Shown here piece by piece: positions 27,745 through 36,911 of a stretch of 64,000 bases of DNA. Position numbers and translations under genes: made by a program. Source of the DNA: JAEXOD01 sp964652025 (GTDB lineage: Bacteria; Bacteroidota; Ignavibacteria; Ignavibacteriales; Melioribacteraceae); contig CAZYZX010000010.1 in assembly GCA_964652025.1 (NCBI GenBank), positions 83,158 through 147,157 of the forward strand. Reading direction: 5' to 3'. Numbering within the stretch: the first letter of the stretch is position 1; each line of letters begins with the position of its first letter. The notes below the pieces were generated by a model, which was not told where the DNA came from, searched no databases, and saw only the letters and a program-made list of their open reading frames with translations.

Positions 27745-27907
27745 TTATATTTAGTTTACCTTAATTAAAATAATTATAGAAAATTTAGGTTAAAATCCCA
27801 AAATTTTTGGTTAAGTTATTATTTTTTAATTATATTAATTAATTTTTAATTTTGAATTTAATTTTATTATATTATTTTTGCTAAAAATAAATGTAATGTA
27901 ATACTAA

Positions 27908-29857
27908 ATGTTAATTAAAAAAGTCATAATATTTTTTCTTTTTATACCTGTTATTTTCTGCTTTGCAATGTCAGAAGATTCTGTTTTAACAGAACTTAAA
28001 GGTAAATCTGAAGCAGATAAGGTGGAAATGCTATCTAAATTATGTTGGGAAAATAGAAATGTTAAACCACGCTTAGCCTTAAACTATGGTAATATTGCAT
28101 TACACAAAATAGAAAAATACGAGTTAAATATTTCAAAATCTAGATTATACAATTATATTGGTGTTGTTTATAGCCATTTAGGAATATTAGACTCTGCATA
28201 TCATTTTTATCAACAAGCACTTTTTGAAGCCACCAAGTTTAAAGATACTTTACAACTTGCATATTCAATTAATAATTTAGGTGATTACTATTTACAGTCA
28301 TCGTTGTATTCCTTAGCATTAGAAAAATTCTTTAAATCAAATTCCCTATTTAAGCAACTTAATGATAAAACAGGATTAGCATATAGTTATAATGATATTG
28401 GACAGGTATATTTTTATCAAAAAGATTTTGATAAAGCACTTGAGAATTACGAAAAATCTTTAAAAATACGAAAAGAGCTTAATGATTATAGAGGGATTAG
28501 CAAATCACTAACCGGTATAGCTGCCGTTTTAGAGGAGCAAAAAAATTATACAAAAGCGTTGCAAACTTACGAAGAAAGTGAAAAATACGCGCGAATATCT
28601 AAATATTATAAGGGCATAGTATATTCATATTTAGGATACTCTAAAATTTATTACTTTACTAATCAATACGATAAAGCTCTTAAATATAATCAATTGGCTT
28701 TAGAATTATCTATTAATATAGATTTAAAGCCGCAAATTTTAGCATGTTATATAGATAAAGCAAAAATACTTATTAAAACTGGGCAAATTGATGCAGCTAA
28801 AGAATATTTAACAAAATCTAATAAAGAAGCTGCGAGTAGTGGAATGATAAATTTACTAGCAGATAGCTATAAACTGCTAAAAGAAATTGCGGTAAAAGAA
28901 GGGAATTATAAATTAGCTTTAGAGTATCAGGATGAATATTCTGCTTTGGAAGATAGTATTTTTAGCAAAAGTAGTGCAAATAAAATTGCAGACTTGCAAT
29001 CTGCATATTTAGTTCAATTAAAGGAATCTGAAAACAATTTATTAAAGAAGGAAATTGAAGCGGAAAAAGTTAAAACAAGGTACTTAGGAATAATAGGTAT
29101 ACTTGTTGTGTTATTGCTATCATTGGGTATATCACGTTACAGATTATTAAAAAGATTGAATGATAAACTTAAAGCTGAAGTTGAGTCTAAAAATAAATTA
29201 TTTAGTATTATAGCGCATGATTTAAATAATCCTGTAGGAGCAATTACTTCGGCAGCTGCGTTTTTAAGTACAGATTATAATGAAATAGAAGAAGCTGATA
29301 AAAAAGAGCTTGTAGATAGCATCGCAGATGCATCTAAAAACATACAGCTTATGATTAGTAATTTGCTTAATTGGGCAAGGCAGCAGCAAGAAGGAATAAA
29401 AATAAATAAAAAGTTGCTTAATATTAAAGAACTTTTAGAAAACCTTGCGGATAGTTATAAGTTTTTAGCTAAAAAGAAAAGTATAGAAATAGTTGTGGAT
29501 GCAAATGATGATATTAATGCATTTGGTGATAAATTTGTTATAGAAACTATTTTAGGTAATTTAATTACAAATTCTGTAAAGTTTAGTAATAAAAACTCGC
29601 AAATTATTTTATCTGCAAATGTTAATAAAAACAACAAAGTTATATTAGAAGTGAAAGATTTTGGGACAGGTATTTCTAAGGATGTAATAGAACTTATTGT
29701 TAATAAAAATAAACCTATTACAACATTAGGAACAGATAAAGAGAAAGGTGTTGGGTTAGGTATGCAGATAGTAAAAGAGTTGGTATCTTTACATGATAGC
29801 AAGTTAAAAATTGAAAGTGAAGTTAATAGTGGCACTAAATTTATAATTGAAATTTAG
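27908..29857 (+). CDS. sensor histidine kinase with periplasmic TPR domain
   Basis: A 649-residue protein: signal peptide, tetratricopeptide repeats over about residues 80-350 (for example YSYNDIGQVYFYQKDFDKAL), a short coiled coil, one membrane helix at about 391-409, then a kinase core. The phospho-acceptor is His437 in FSIIAHDLNNPVG. The N box reads NLITNSVKFSN and the G boxes are DFGTGIS and GVGLGMQIVKELV. TPR sensor kinases of this plan are common in Bacteroidota. There is no receiver domain, and no response regulator is adjacent. It ends only 10 nt before the convergent amylase gene. Confidence 0.9.
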   Translation: MLIKKVIIFFLFIPVIFCFAMSEDSVLTELKGKSEADKVEMLSKLCWENRNVKPRLALNYGNIALHKIEKYELNISKSRLYNYIGVVYSHLGILDSAYHFYQQALFEATKFKDTLQLAYSINNLGDYYLQSSLYSLALEKFFKSNSLFKQLNDKTGLAYSYNDIGQVYFYQKDFDKALENYEKSLKIRKELNDYRGISKSLTGIAAVLEEQKNYTKALQTYEESEKYARISKYYKGIVYSYLGYSKIYYFTNQYDKALKYNQLALELSINIDLKPQILACYIDKAKILIKTGQIDAAKEYLTKSNKEAASSGMINLLADSYKLLKEIAVKEGNYKLALEYQDEYSALEDSIFSKSSANKIADLQSAYLVQLKESENNLLKKEIEAEKVKTRYLGIIGILVVLLLSLGISRYRLLKRLNDKLKAEVESKNKLFSIIAHDLNNPVGAITSAAAFLSTDYNEIEEADKKELVDSIADASKNIQLMISNLLNWARQQQEGIKINKKLLNIKELLENLADSYKFLAKKKSIEIVVDANDDINAFGDKFVIETILGNLITNSVKFSNKNSQIILSANVNKNNKVILEVKDFGTGISKDVIELIVNKNKPITTLGTDKEKGVGLGMQIVKELVSLHDSKLKIESEVNSGTKFIIEI

Positions 29858-29867
29858 CGCCATATTT

Positions 29868-31685
29868 TTATTTCTTCAATTCTATTATTAAAACACCATT
29901 TGGGGGAACGGTTAAATCCATTAAGTTTTCTATATTTTTATCATTAATTACATCGTAACCGCGTGAGTAATTTTTTAGCATTTCATAGTGTCTTTCGTAA
30001 TCAATTTTAGTATCAGTTTTGCCATTATTTAATGCTACCATAACGCAATTATTATCATCGTATCTAAAGTAAACATAAGTATCGTTATAGGGTATAAAGT
30101 GCAATGTTTTACCATGTCTTAAAACGGGGGTGTTGTTTCTATAATGTAAAAGTTTAGTTAAAAAATCATAAGCTTGGTTTTGTAATTCTGTTCGTCCTTC
30201 TTTAGTAAAAGCATTAATTGTATCCTCTTCCCAGCCACCGGGGTAATCTGCGCGCAATACTTCGTGGTGTTCGCCAGTCATTAATATTTCTGTTCCATAG
30301 TAAATTTGGGGGATGCCGCGCATAGTAAGTAAGCAAGATATTACTTGTTTATATTTATTAAGGTCCTCTTTGCAAAATGTGAAAATACGAGTAACATCGT
30401 GGTTATCTGCAAAAATCATATTTGTGTTGGGGTCATCGTATAAATAATCTCTGGAAACGGTTTTATAAAGTTCATAAATACCTTTATAACCAGAAAAAAC
30501 ATTGTTTAAAGTAGATTGAATGGGAAAATCTGTTATATATTCAAGTTCAGAATTGAACCCATCTCGGTTATGATTTCCTTTTTTCCAATAAGCTATAATT
30601 TCGGGCTCATTCATCCAAACTTCTCCAACAATAAATAGGTCTGGATATTCTTTTTTAATAATCTTAAGCCAATCGTTCATAAAATCTTTATAGTTATATT
30701 GGTAAGTATCCATTCTAATGCCATCTATTCCTGCGTATTCAGTCCACCACAATGTAGTTTGAATTAAATACTTTGCTACAAGTGGGTTTTCTTGATTTAA
30801 ATCGGGCATCCATTTATCAAACCAACCTTTGTTCATTCTGTCTCTATCGTAATTGGATGCGTGTATATCTGGTATTACATTTCCATTAAAATTGCTATAA
30901 GTAAATTCTTTCCAAGTGTGTATCCAATCTTTAGCGGGCAAATCTTTAGTCCAAAAGTGACCATCACCAAATTGATTAAAAACCATATCTTTAATTACAG
31001 CAATGTTACGTGCATGGCTTTCTTTAACTAAATTTAAATACTCGTCATTAGTGCCAAATCGTCTATCTATATTATAAAAATCTGTTATAGAATAACCATG
31101 ATATGAATAAATGGGCATATTGCTTTGTAACATAGGCATAGACCAAATGGCAGAAAAGCCCATATTTTTAATATAATCTAATTTGCTAATTATTCCATTA
31201 ATATCCCCACCATGTCTAAAACGAATATCACTTCTATCAGCTTTTTGGTGATATCCTTTAACGCTATCGTTGCTTTTATCTCCATTAACAAACCTATCTG
31301 GAGTAATTAAATAAATAACCCTATCGCTATTTATAGCAAGTCGTTTATAATTTTTGTTTTTAGCACGTAGCTCGTAATTAAATTTAAATTTCTTTTTGCC
31401 ATTTTTAAAGTTAAATAGTAATAACCCTGGCTTAGCATTATTATTAATATTTAGGTTAATAAAAATATAGTTTTTATTATCAGTAGTATCTATGCTTGTT
31501 ATTGTAACACCTTCGTAATTATCTAAAGTTACAGTATAGTTCGCAATCTCTTTACCGTGTAACATTAGTTGCAAATCTTGGTATTCCATCTCTGTAAACC
31601 AAAAAGGTGGTTCTATATTAGTAATAATATTTTGTGAAAAAATGGTGGAAAAAGATATAAAAATAAATAGAAATAGTTTTTTCAT
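29868..31685 (-). CDS. secreted alpha-amylase family (GH13) cyclomaltodextrinase/neopullulanase-like enzyme
   Basis: A 605-residue protein. ATG 31685 is chosen over TTG 31697 because GGAAAG lies four bases upstream. The signal peptide ends near IFSQ. An N-terminal beta-sandwich (about 20-115) resembles the cyclomaltodextrinase N domain. The GH13 barrel shows RFRHGGDINGI, VIKDMVFNQFG, GIDGIRMDTYQY (nucleophile Asp326), LFIVGEVW (acid/base Glu355) and FADNHDVTR (Asp430), so all catalytic residues are present. It should hydrolyse alpha-1,4 glucans or cyclodextrins outside the cytoplasm. No transporter for maltodextrins lies next to it. It may share a transcript with the upstream GlmU-like gene (53-nt gap). 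Confidence 0.9.
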   Translation of the reverse strand: MKKLFLFIFISFSTIFSQNIITNIEPPFWFTEMEYQDLQLMLHGKEIANYTVTLDNYEGVTITSIDTTDNKNYIFINLNINNNAKPGLLLFNFKNGKKKFKFNYELRAKNKNYKRLAINSDRVIYLITPDRFVNGDKSNDSVKGYHQKADRSDIRFRHGGDINGIISKLDYIKNMGFSAIWSMPMLQSNMPIYSYHGYSITDFYNIDRRFGTNDEYLNLVKESHARNIAVIKDMVFNQFGDGHFWTKDLPAKDWIHTWKEFTYSNFNGNVIPDIHASNYDRDRMNKGWFDKWMPDLNQENPLVAKYLIQTTLWWTEYAGIDGIRMDTYQYNYKDFMNDWLKIIKKEYPDLFIVGEVWMNEPEIIAYWKKGNHNRDGFNSELEYITDFPIQSTLNNVFSGYKGIYELYKTVSRDYLYDDPNTNMIFADNHDVTRIFTFCKEDLNKYKQVISCLLTMRGIPQIYYGTEILMTGEHHEVLRADYPGGWEEDTINAFTKEGRTELQNQAYDFLTKLLHYRNNTPVLRHGKTLHFIPYNDTYVYFRYDDNNCVMVALNNGKTDTKIDYERHYEMLKNYSRGYDVINDKNIENLMDLTVPPNGVLIIELKK

Positions 31686-31738
31686 TGTGCTTTCCAAAAA
31701 AATATAAATATTAAGGTGTTTTAATATTAGTTATAAAA

Positions 31739-33235
31739 TTATAAAGATGAAATAGCATCAATACCCATAGGCATAGGCAAATAGAACATAACAGGCATTA
31801 CGGTTCCATCTTTTTTTAATATCTTATCAACTTTCTTTTTAATAATTACGCTATGCTCAATAAAAAGATCATCATCAATTATAGAACCAAAAATGTAAGA
31901 AGTTCCTTTAATAACAACATTCTTTCCAATTATTAATGGGTGCTCATCGCTACCAGTCATATTAACGCTGCTTTCAATTCTGCAATTATTACCTATTTTA
32001 ATATTTCCTTTAATAATGTCATTCCAAAGAATTTCTACGTTATCGCCAATAAAAAATTGTTGATGAGCAAAGGTGCTTAAGTGAACGTTCTCCCAAATTT
32101 TAACATTTACACCAAAAATAACGTTCCCATCAATAAAAACGTTTTTACCAACATTTAAATTATAATTTAATTTAACACCCTTGCCAATATAAGCGCCCTT
32201 GCCAATTCTAATATCAAGCGGTATACCTTTAGAGTCTAATTCTATTATTTGATTTATAACAGTATCATGAATAAAAAAGTCATCTGGGTCATCAATTTCT
32301 ACAATATCTTTTATTTTATTATAGGCAAGCATTCTTGCAATAGCTTCCATCTCTTTTAGAACAGATTTATTATTAAAGCCCATAATTACGTATTGCTCTT
32401 TAGGGCTTACGGCAGAAACAGTTAATCCGTTTTGATTAAAGATTGAAATTAAATCTGTAATATATATTTCTTTTTGAGCATTTTCGTTTTTTATTTCATA
32501 AATTAAATTACTAAGGTGATTAAACTTAAATGCATAAACGCCGCTATTAAACTCGTTATTGTTAATTAATTCTTCTTTAGTAAAGGAATAAGTTTTGCCA
32601 TTAAAATTTAGCAAGTAAGGTTTATCATCAGGTAGTTTTAATATATCTTTATGTTCAATAATTTCTATAACTTTCCCAAAATCTGGGCCGGAAGTATTAC
32701 CGTTTATATCAGTTTCTTTAACTCTAACAATTCTACCATAGCTGTTTTCTTCTGGTTTACCTTCGTATAAACCGGTTAAAACCATCATATCTGCATTAGA
32801 TTGTTTAAACTTATCTGCAAACATTTTTACTGTTTTATCGTCAAGCAAGCCCATATCACCCGCATAAACATAAACAATACCATTATATTTATTTTTATCA
32901 ATAACTTCTAAAGCTACTTGAACAGCGTGCCCTGTACCTAATTGCTCTGCTTGATGAGCGAAAACAGTATTCTCGTTTTTACCAATAACTTTAATAACGT
33001 CTTCTGCTTTAATACCAACAACTAAAACGATGTTTACATTTGTAAGTGCATTAACGCAAGCGTCGGTTACTCTTTGAACTGTTGGTATTCCCCAAATTTT
33101 ATGAAGCATTTTAGATGTTTGGCTTTTTATTCTTTTGCCATGACCAGCTGCTAAAATAATTGCTGTTTCCGGGCAATCGTAATTAAAATTGCCCGAATAT
33201 TCGTTTATTAATTCTTTAACAGTACTAATTTCCAT
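31739..33235 (-). CDS. GlmU-like sugar nucleotidyltransferase with left-handed beta-helix C-terminus
   Basis: A 498-residue protein. ATG 33235 is preferred because AAAGGG lies six bases upstream; ATG 33253 would add six residues. The N-terminal domain shows IILAAGHGKRIKS and SKMLHKIWG, a variant of the GlmU signature (normally GxGTRM and PKVLH), then AEQLGTGHAV and YVYAGDMGLL. Residues 345-480 contain hexapeptide repeats of a left-handed helix. I do not find the acetyltransferase block GAGTITCNYDG of true GlmU, so the C-terminal half may lack that activity. A UDP- or NDP-sugar pyrophosphorylase is the safest reading. An extra segment in the middle makes it longer than the roughly 460 residues of GlmU. 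Confidence 0.7.
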   Translation of the reverse strand: MEISTVKELINEYSGNFNYDCPETAIILAAGHGKRIKSQTSKMLHKIWGIPTVQRVTDACVNALTNVNIVLVVGIKAEDVIKVIGKNENTVFAHQAEQLGTGHAVQVALEVIDKNKYNGIVYVYAGDMGLLDDKTVKMFADKFKQSNADMMVLTGLYEGKPEENSYGRIVRVKETDINGNTSGPDFGKVIEIIEHKDILKLPDDKPYLLNFNGKTYSFTKEELINNNEFNSGVYAFKFNHLSNLIYEIKNENAQKEIYITDLISIFNQNGLTVSAVSPKEQYVIMGFNNKSVLKEMEAIARMLAYNKIKDIVEIDDPDDFFIHDTVINQIIELDSKGIPLDIRIGKGAYIGKGVKLNYNLNVGKNVFIDGNVIFGVNVKIWENVHLSTFAHQQFFIGDNVEILWNDIIKGNIKIGNNCRIESSVNMTGSDEHPLIIGKNVVIKGTSYIFGSIIDDDLFIEHSVIIKKKVDKILKKDGTVMPVMFYLPMPMGIDAISSL

Positions 33236-33351
33236 TTTTAGCCCTTTATCCATTTTAAATTTATAAAAAATAGTATTTAATTTACTTAATTCATTTAATT
33301 TTTACTAAAAAAAAATTAAATTGTAATATTAAAATAAGGAAATATTGCAAA

Positions 33352-33807
33352 ATGAAAAAAATAATATTTATGTTGTTTTTTGTAGTAGCAAGTGTAAGTT
33401 TAATAGATGCTCAAACGCGTAATTTTGGTTTAGGAATTATGTTAGGTGATCCATCAGGTTTAAATGGCAAGTATTATCTTAATTCTATAAATGCAGTAGA
33501 AGTTGGTTTAGGTGTTGGTGTTTTTGGTGGGGAAAATTCTTTTGCAATGCACGTAGATTATTTATATCACAATTATGATTTAATTAAAGCTACTGAAAAA
33601 TTTCCTGTGTTTTATGGCTTTGGTGTTAGAATAAGATCAAAAGAGGATGCAGAGTTTGGTTTAGGAGTTAGAGGTGTAATAGGCATTCAGTGGGTAAACC
33701 AAAGTATGCCAATTGATGTATTTTTACATGTTGCACCTGTATTTAAATTATTACCCGCTACCAAATTTGGCGTAGATGGTGCTATTGGTGCAAGATATTA
33801 TTTTTAA
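33352..33807 (+). CDS. small outer-membrane beta-barrel protein, unknown function
   Basis: A 151-residue protein with a signal peptide ending near LIDAQ. It then reads GLGIMLGDPSGLNGKYYLN with Gly/Tyr-rich strands to a C-terminal ARYYF, whose terminal Phe is typical of barrels. The length fits an 8-strand barrel. It is transcribed divergently from the GlmU-like gene across 116 nt and lies 27 nt before a type IX cargo gene, with which it may be co-expressed. No function can be assigned. Confidence 0.6.
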   Translation: MKKIIFMLFFVVASVSLIDAQTRNFGLGIMLGDPSGLNGKYYLNSINAVEVGLGVGVFGGENSFAMHVDYLYHNYDLIKATEKFPVFYGFGVRIRSKEDAEFGLGVRGVIGIQWVNQSMPIDVFLHVAPVFKLLPATKFGVDGAIGARYYF

Positions 33808-33834
33808 TTAACATAAACAAAATGGGGAGATAGT

Positions 33835-35253
33835 ATGAAACACACTTTACGACTTATGATGATTGCAATGGTTGTATTATTAACAGCAACAACATTTGCA
33901 CAAACAAAAGAATGGATTTATGTTGGTAAAATTAATTTTCCTGATGCAGATTCTAATTATGTACAACCTTTTTTGTGTACAATGGATGCTCAGGATAGGT
34001 TATATGTAATTTCTTCTAAAACAACAAATATTAAAGCTCGCAATCAGATTTTTTATTTAGATCCGGGTCAAACAGCATTTACTAAGTTTATTGATTTTTA
34101 TGAAATTGGCGAAGAAGACTCGTTAAGTGGAAAAGTTGGTCAATTAATTGGCGTTGCTGCTTTAGGTACAGATGTTGTTGTAACAGCAAGAATTCCAAAT
34201 CAACAAGTTCCAGCCGGTGCATCTAGTGTATTTTATTTTAAAAACAGAAATCCACAAGATTATGAAAGGTGGGGATTTGGAATACAAGGAAGTGGCTGGG
34301 GTACAACTGTGCATGGTATAACTGCTACAAAAGATTCTGTTTTATTTGGTGGCATTCCTTATCAAGGTCCATCTTATAGGTTATATAATTTTAGCCATAA
34401 TTTAACTACTCCTGCAAGGGGTTCATATTTCTTTATGTCTATGCAACCAATGGAAATTAATGGACCGCATACAGGTGGCTTTGATATGATTAGAGATTGT
34501 GCTGTAATTCCAGATGGTGATTATACAAGCACTTCTACGCCTTTTTATACTTCTCGTAATGCATTAAGCTCTACAAGTTTAAATGGTGGTATTTCGATTT
34601 GGGAAGGTGGTAATTATTCAACTCCAGCTGGATATGTTAGCCAAAAAGTAATTGATCCTATAGGATTATTGCAATTAAGTAATGCATTACCTTATGGTAT
34701 TACCGTAGATAAAAAGAACAAATATTTATGGGTTGCTGGTGTAGATAGCACGAGACGTTGGGTAAAGGGTTTTAATTTATTGGGTACATTTGCAACAGTA
34801 GCAGACGAGTTACCATCTGCTAATAGTGGTGATACTCCCAACCCAAATGGTGCTCCACTTATTGCGCCTTGCGATGTTGCTTTTTCTGCTGATGGTGAAA
34901 CTGCTTATGTAATTGATGCTTATTCTAAATGTGCATTTAAATTTATTTATGCAGATCCTTCTGGCGTTAATGATGATTTAACATTGAACTATGATTTTGA
35001 ATTATTACAAAATTATCCTAATCCATTTAATCCATCTACAATGATTTCTTACAAAATGCCAAAAGATGGTTTTGTAACCTTAAAGGTGTATAATTTATTA
35101 GGTAAAGAAGTTGCAACTTTAGTAAATGAATTTAAAACAAGAGGACAATACTCAATTAATTTTAATGCTAACGATTTAAGTAGCGGTGTTTATGTTTACA
35201 CTTTAAATGTTAACGGATTTACTGCTTCTAAAAAAATGACACTAATTAAATAG
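33835..35253 (+). CDS. secreted propeller-like protein with type IX sorting tail
   Basis: A 472-residue protein with a signal peptide ending near TTFAQ. The body has repeats reminiscent of a beta-propeller (for example QDRLYVISSKT, LPYGITVDKKNKYLWVAG, DVAFSADGETAYVIDAYS), but I cannot assign a named family. Residues 392-472 are a textbook type IX tail: NYPNPFNPSTMISYKMP, VYNLLGKEVATLV, LSSGVYVYTL and KKMTLIK. It should be exported to the surface. GGGGAG stands before the ATG. A bidirectional terminator follows. Confidence 0.7.
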   Translation: MKHTLRLMMIAMVVLLTATTFAQTKEWIYVGKINFPDADSNYVQPFLCTMDAQDRLYVISSKTTNIKARNQIFYLDPGQTAFTKFIDFYEIGEEDSLSGKVGQLIGVAALGTDVVVTARIPNQQVPAGASSVFYFKNRNPQDYERWGFGIQGSGWGTTVHGITATKDSVLFGGIPYQGPSYRLYNFSHNLTTPARGSYFFMSMQPMEINGPHTGGFDMIRDCAVIPDGDYTSTSTPFYTSRNALSSTSLNGGISIWEGGNYSTPAGYVSQKVIDPIGLLQLSNALPYGITVDKKNKYLWVAGVDSTRRWVKGFNLLGTFATVADELPSANSGDTPNPNGAPLIAPCDVAFSADGETAYVIDAYSKCAFKFIYADPSGVNDDLTLNYDFELLQNYPNPFNPSTMISYKMPKDGFVTLKVYNLLGKEVATLVNEFKTRGQYSINFNANDLSSGVYVYTLNVNGFTASKKMTLIK

Positions 35254-35274
35254 TATTGTTTAACAATTTATAAA

Positions 35275-35305
35275 AAAAAGACCGTCATTTTATGACGGTC
35301 TTTTT
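35275..35305. terminator. bidirectional intrinsic terminator
   Basis: The stem AAAAAGACCGTCAT / ATGACGGTCTTTTT has a 3-nt loop. A-runs and T-runs flank both sides, so it can serve the gene on the plus strand (ending 35253) and the convergent GHL10 gene on the minus strand (ending 35321). Confidence 0.9.
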
Positions 35306-35320
35306 ATTTTAAACTTTAAT

Positions 35321-36808
35321 TTATTCAATAAAGCAAGGTTTGCTTAAGTTACCTAATCTATCAATTGCAACAACAGCATATTTTTCTGCTTTAGGAACAA
35401 CAAAAATAGAATTTGCTACGGGTAAAATTTTATAATTCCAAACACCTTCTTTCTTTTGATATATTGCATATAAAAACGGCTTTTTACCTTTGGTATTGGT
35501 AATTTTTAGATTAATAAGTGTATCTTGTACTAGTTCCTTAATAACTTTAGGTGTGTTAGGAGGGGTTTTATCTAACCAAGGGTATGTTGGAGTAATTGCT
35601 TGTTCGCTATAAACTGAATTTATTAATGGCTTAGCTAAAGAATCATAATTTTTTAATAAAGGTTTCATGCTAAAAAGAATTGTACCAGGTGCAGCAGGAT
35701 TTAAGGAGCGCGTTACCATTATTTGGTTTATAATTTCTGTTGAAATAAAATTAATTGAATATTTGGGATTTATAAATAAGCCGGGGAAAATATTTCTGTT
35801 TTTACTGTTTTCACCAAGCCACCATTTTAATAAAACTGGGTAGCTATATTTTGTATTGCTAATAAGCCAATATATTTGAGGTGAGTAGTAATCTATCCAC
35901 CCATTATTAAGCCAAAGTTTAGCATCGGCATAAAGGGTTGTGTATTGGTCAAAGCCGTTTTTAGCTTCTTTTGGGTAACCGGGTCTGTATAATCCAAATG
36001 GGCTTATACCAAATTTAACATATGGTTTTATCTCTTTAATCTCTTTATAGATACGTTTAACAAAGTTATTAACAGCATCTCTACGCCAATCTGCTTTATT
36101 TAGTTTGCCCCCTTTTTGCTTATACTCTTTATAACTTTCTTCATCTGGAAAATCTGCATTTTTATTATAATCTGGATATGGATAAAAGTAATCATCAAAA
36201 TGAACGCCATCGATATCATAATTTTTTACTACATCTAACACAACATTTGCAGAGTAATCTTGTACTTCTTTAATTGTAGGGATAAGCCAATAATAGCCAT
36301 CGGAAGCAAGCTTAGCAACAAGATTTGGTTTAGTTTTAATAATACTATTATTAGCAATATTTCCTTTGTTAGCTGGGTGACCTGCGCGATATGGGTTAAA
36401 CCAAGCATGAATTTCTATACCTTGTTTGTGGGCTTCAGTAATCCAAAATTCCAAAGGGTCGTAATAAGGCTCTGGAGCTTTACCTTGTTCACCAGTTAAA
36501 TAATAAGACCAAGGCTCATATGAAGATTTATAAATTGCATCACAGTGTGGTCTTACTTGAAGAACGATGGCGTTCATATTAGCTTCTTTAACACGATTTA
36601 TAATATCAAGCGCTTCTTGTTTTTGTTTTTCAACATCCAAACCGGGTGCGCTAGGCCAATCTATATTAGCAACAGTTGCCACCCACACGGCTCTAAACTC
36701 TCTGTTTATTTCTGGCAAAGGTTCTTTTTTTACCATTACACTTTTTTCAGACTTAGAATGACAATTCAAAAACAATAATGCAAACAATACAATAATTTTT
36801 TTTAACAT
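35321..36808 (-). CDS. GHL10/DUF187 family glycosyl hydrolase, lipoprotein
   Basis: A 495-residue protein with a lipoprotein leader (LLFLNC, Cys16). It opens with REFRAVWVATVANIDWPS, the start typical of YngK-like family 10 hydrolases, then VLQVRPHCDAIY, IHAWFNPYR, DGVHFDDYFYPYP with paired Asp residues, and KFGISPFGLYRPGYP. The final 90 residues look like a sandwich domain. It is the canonical form of the family, while the two genes at 18.6-21.6 kb are a diverged tandem pair. A related Gram-negative protein class is thought to cleave peptidoglycan-derived glycans after amidase action; that role is only inferred here. Confidence 0.85.
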   Translation of the reverse strand: MLKKIIVLFALLFLNCHSKSEKSVMVKKEPLPEINREFRAVWVATVANIDWPSAPGLDVEKQKQEALDIINRVKEANMNAIVLQVRPHCDAIYKSSYEPWSYYLTGEQGKAPEPYYDPLEFWITEAHKQGIEIHAWFNPYRAGHPANKGNIANNSIIKTKPNLVAKLASDGYYWLIPTIKEVQDYSANVVLDVVKNYDIDGVHFDDYFYPYPDYNKNADFPDEESYKEYKQKGGKLNKADWRRDAVNNFVKRIYKEIKEIKPYVKFGISPFGLYRPGYPKEAKNGFDQYTTLYADAKLWLNNGWIDYYSPQIYWLISNTKYSYPVLLKWWLGENSKNRNIFPGLFINPKYSINFISTEIINQIMVTRSLNPAAPGTILFSMKPLLKNYDSLAKPLINSVYSEQAITPTYPWLDKTPPNTPKVIKELVQDTLINLKITNTKGKKPFLYAIYQKKEGVWNYKILPVANSIFVVPKAEKYAVVAIDRLGNLSKPCFIE

Positions 36809-36886
36809 ATTAAGCCTTCAAATTTATTATCTAAAGTTTAAAGATAATAAAATGAAATTAAAATCGAAAAGAATTATAGGAAGGAT

Positions 36887-36908
36887 AAAAAAGGGGCATA
36901 AGCCCCTT
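36887..36908 (-). terminator. intrinsic terminator of the LOG gene
   Basis: On the minus strand, AAGGGGC / GCCCCTT with a 4-nt loop is followed by a T-run. It lies just past the stop of the gene ending at 36912. Confidence 0.85.
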
Positions 36909-36911
36909 ATA

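Noticed and set aside
31707..31728. AATATTAA / TTAATATT hairpin between the GlmU-like and amylase genes
   Set aside because: Weak AT-only stem; more likely base composition than a terminator, and the two genes may be co-transcribed.
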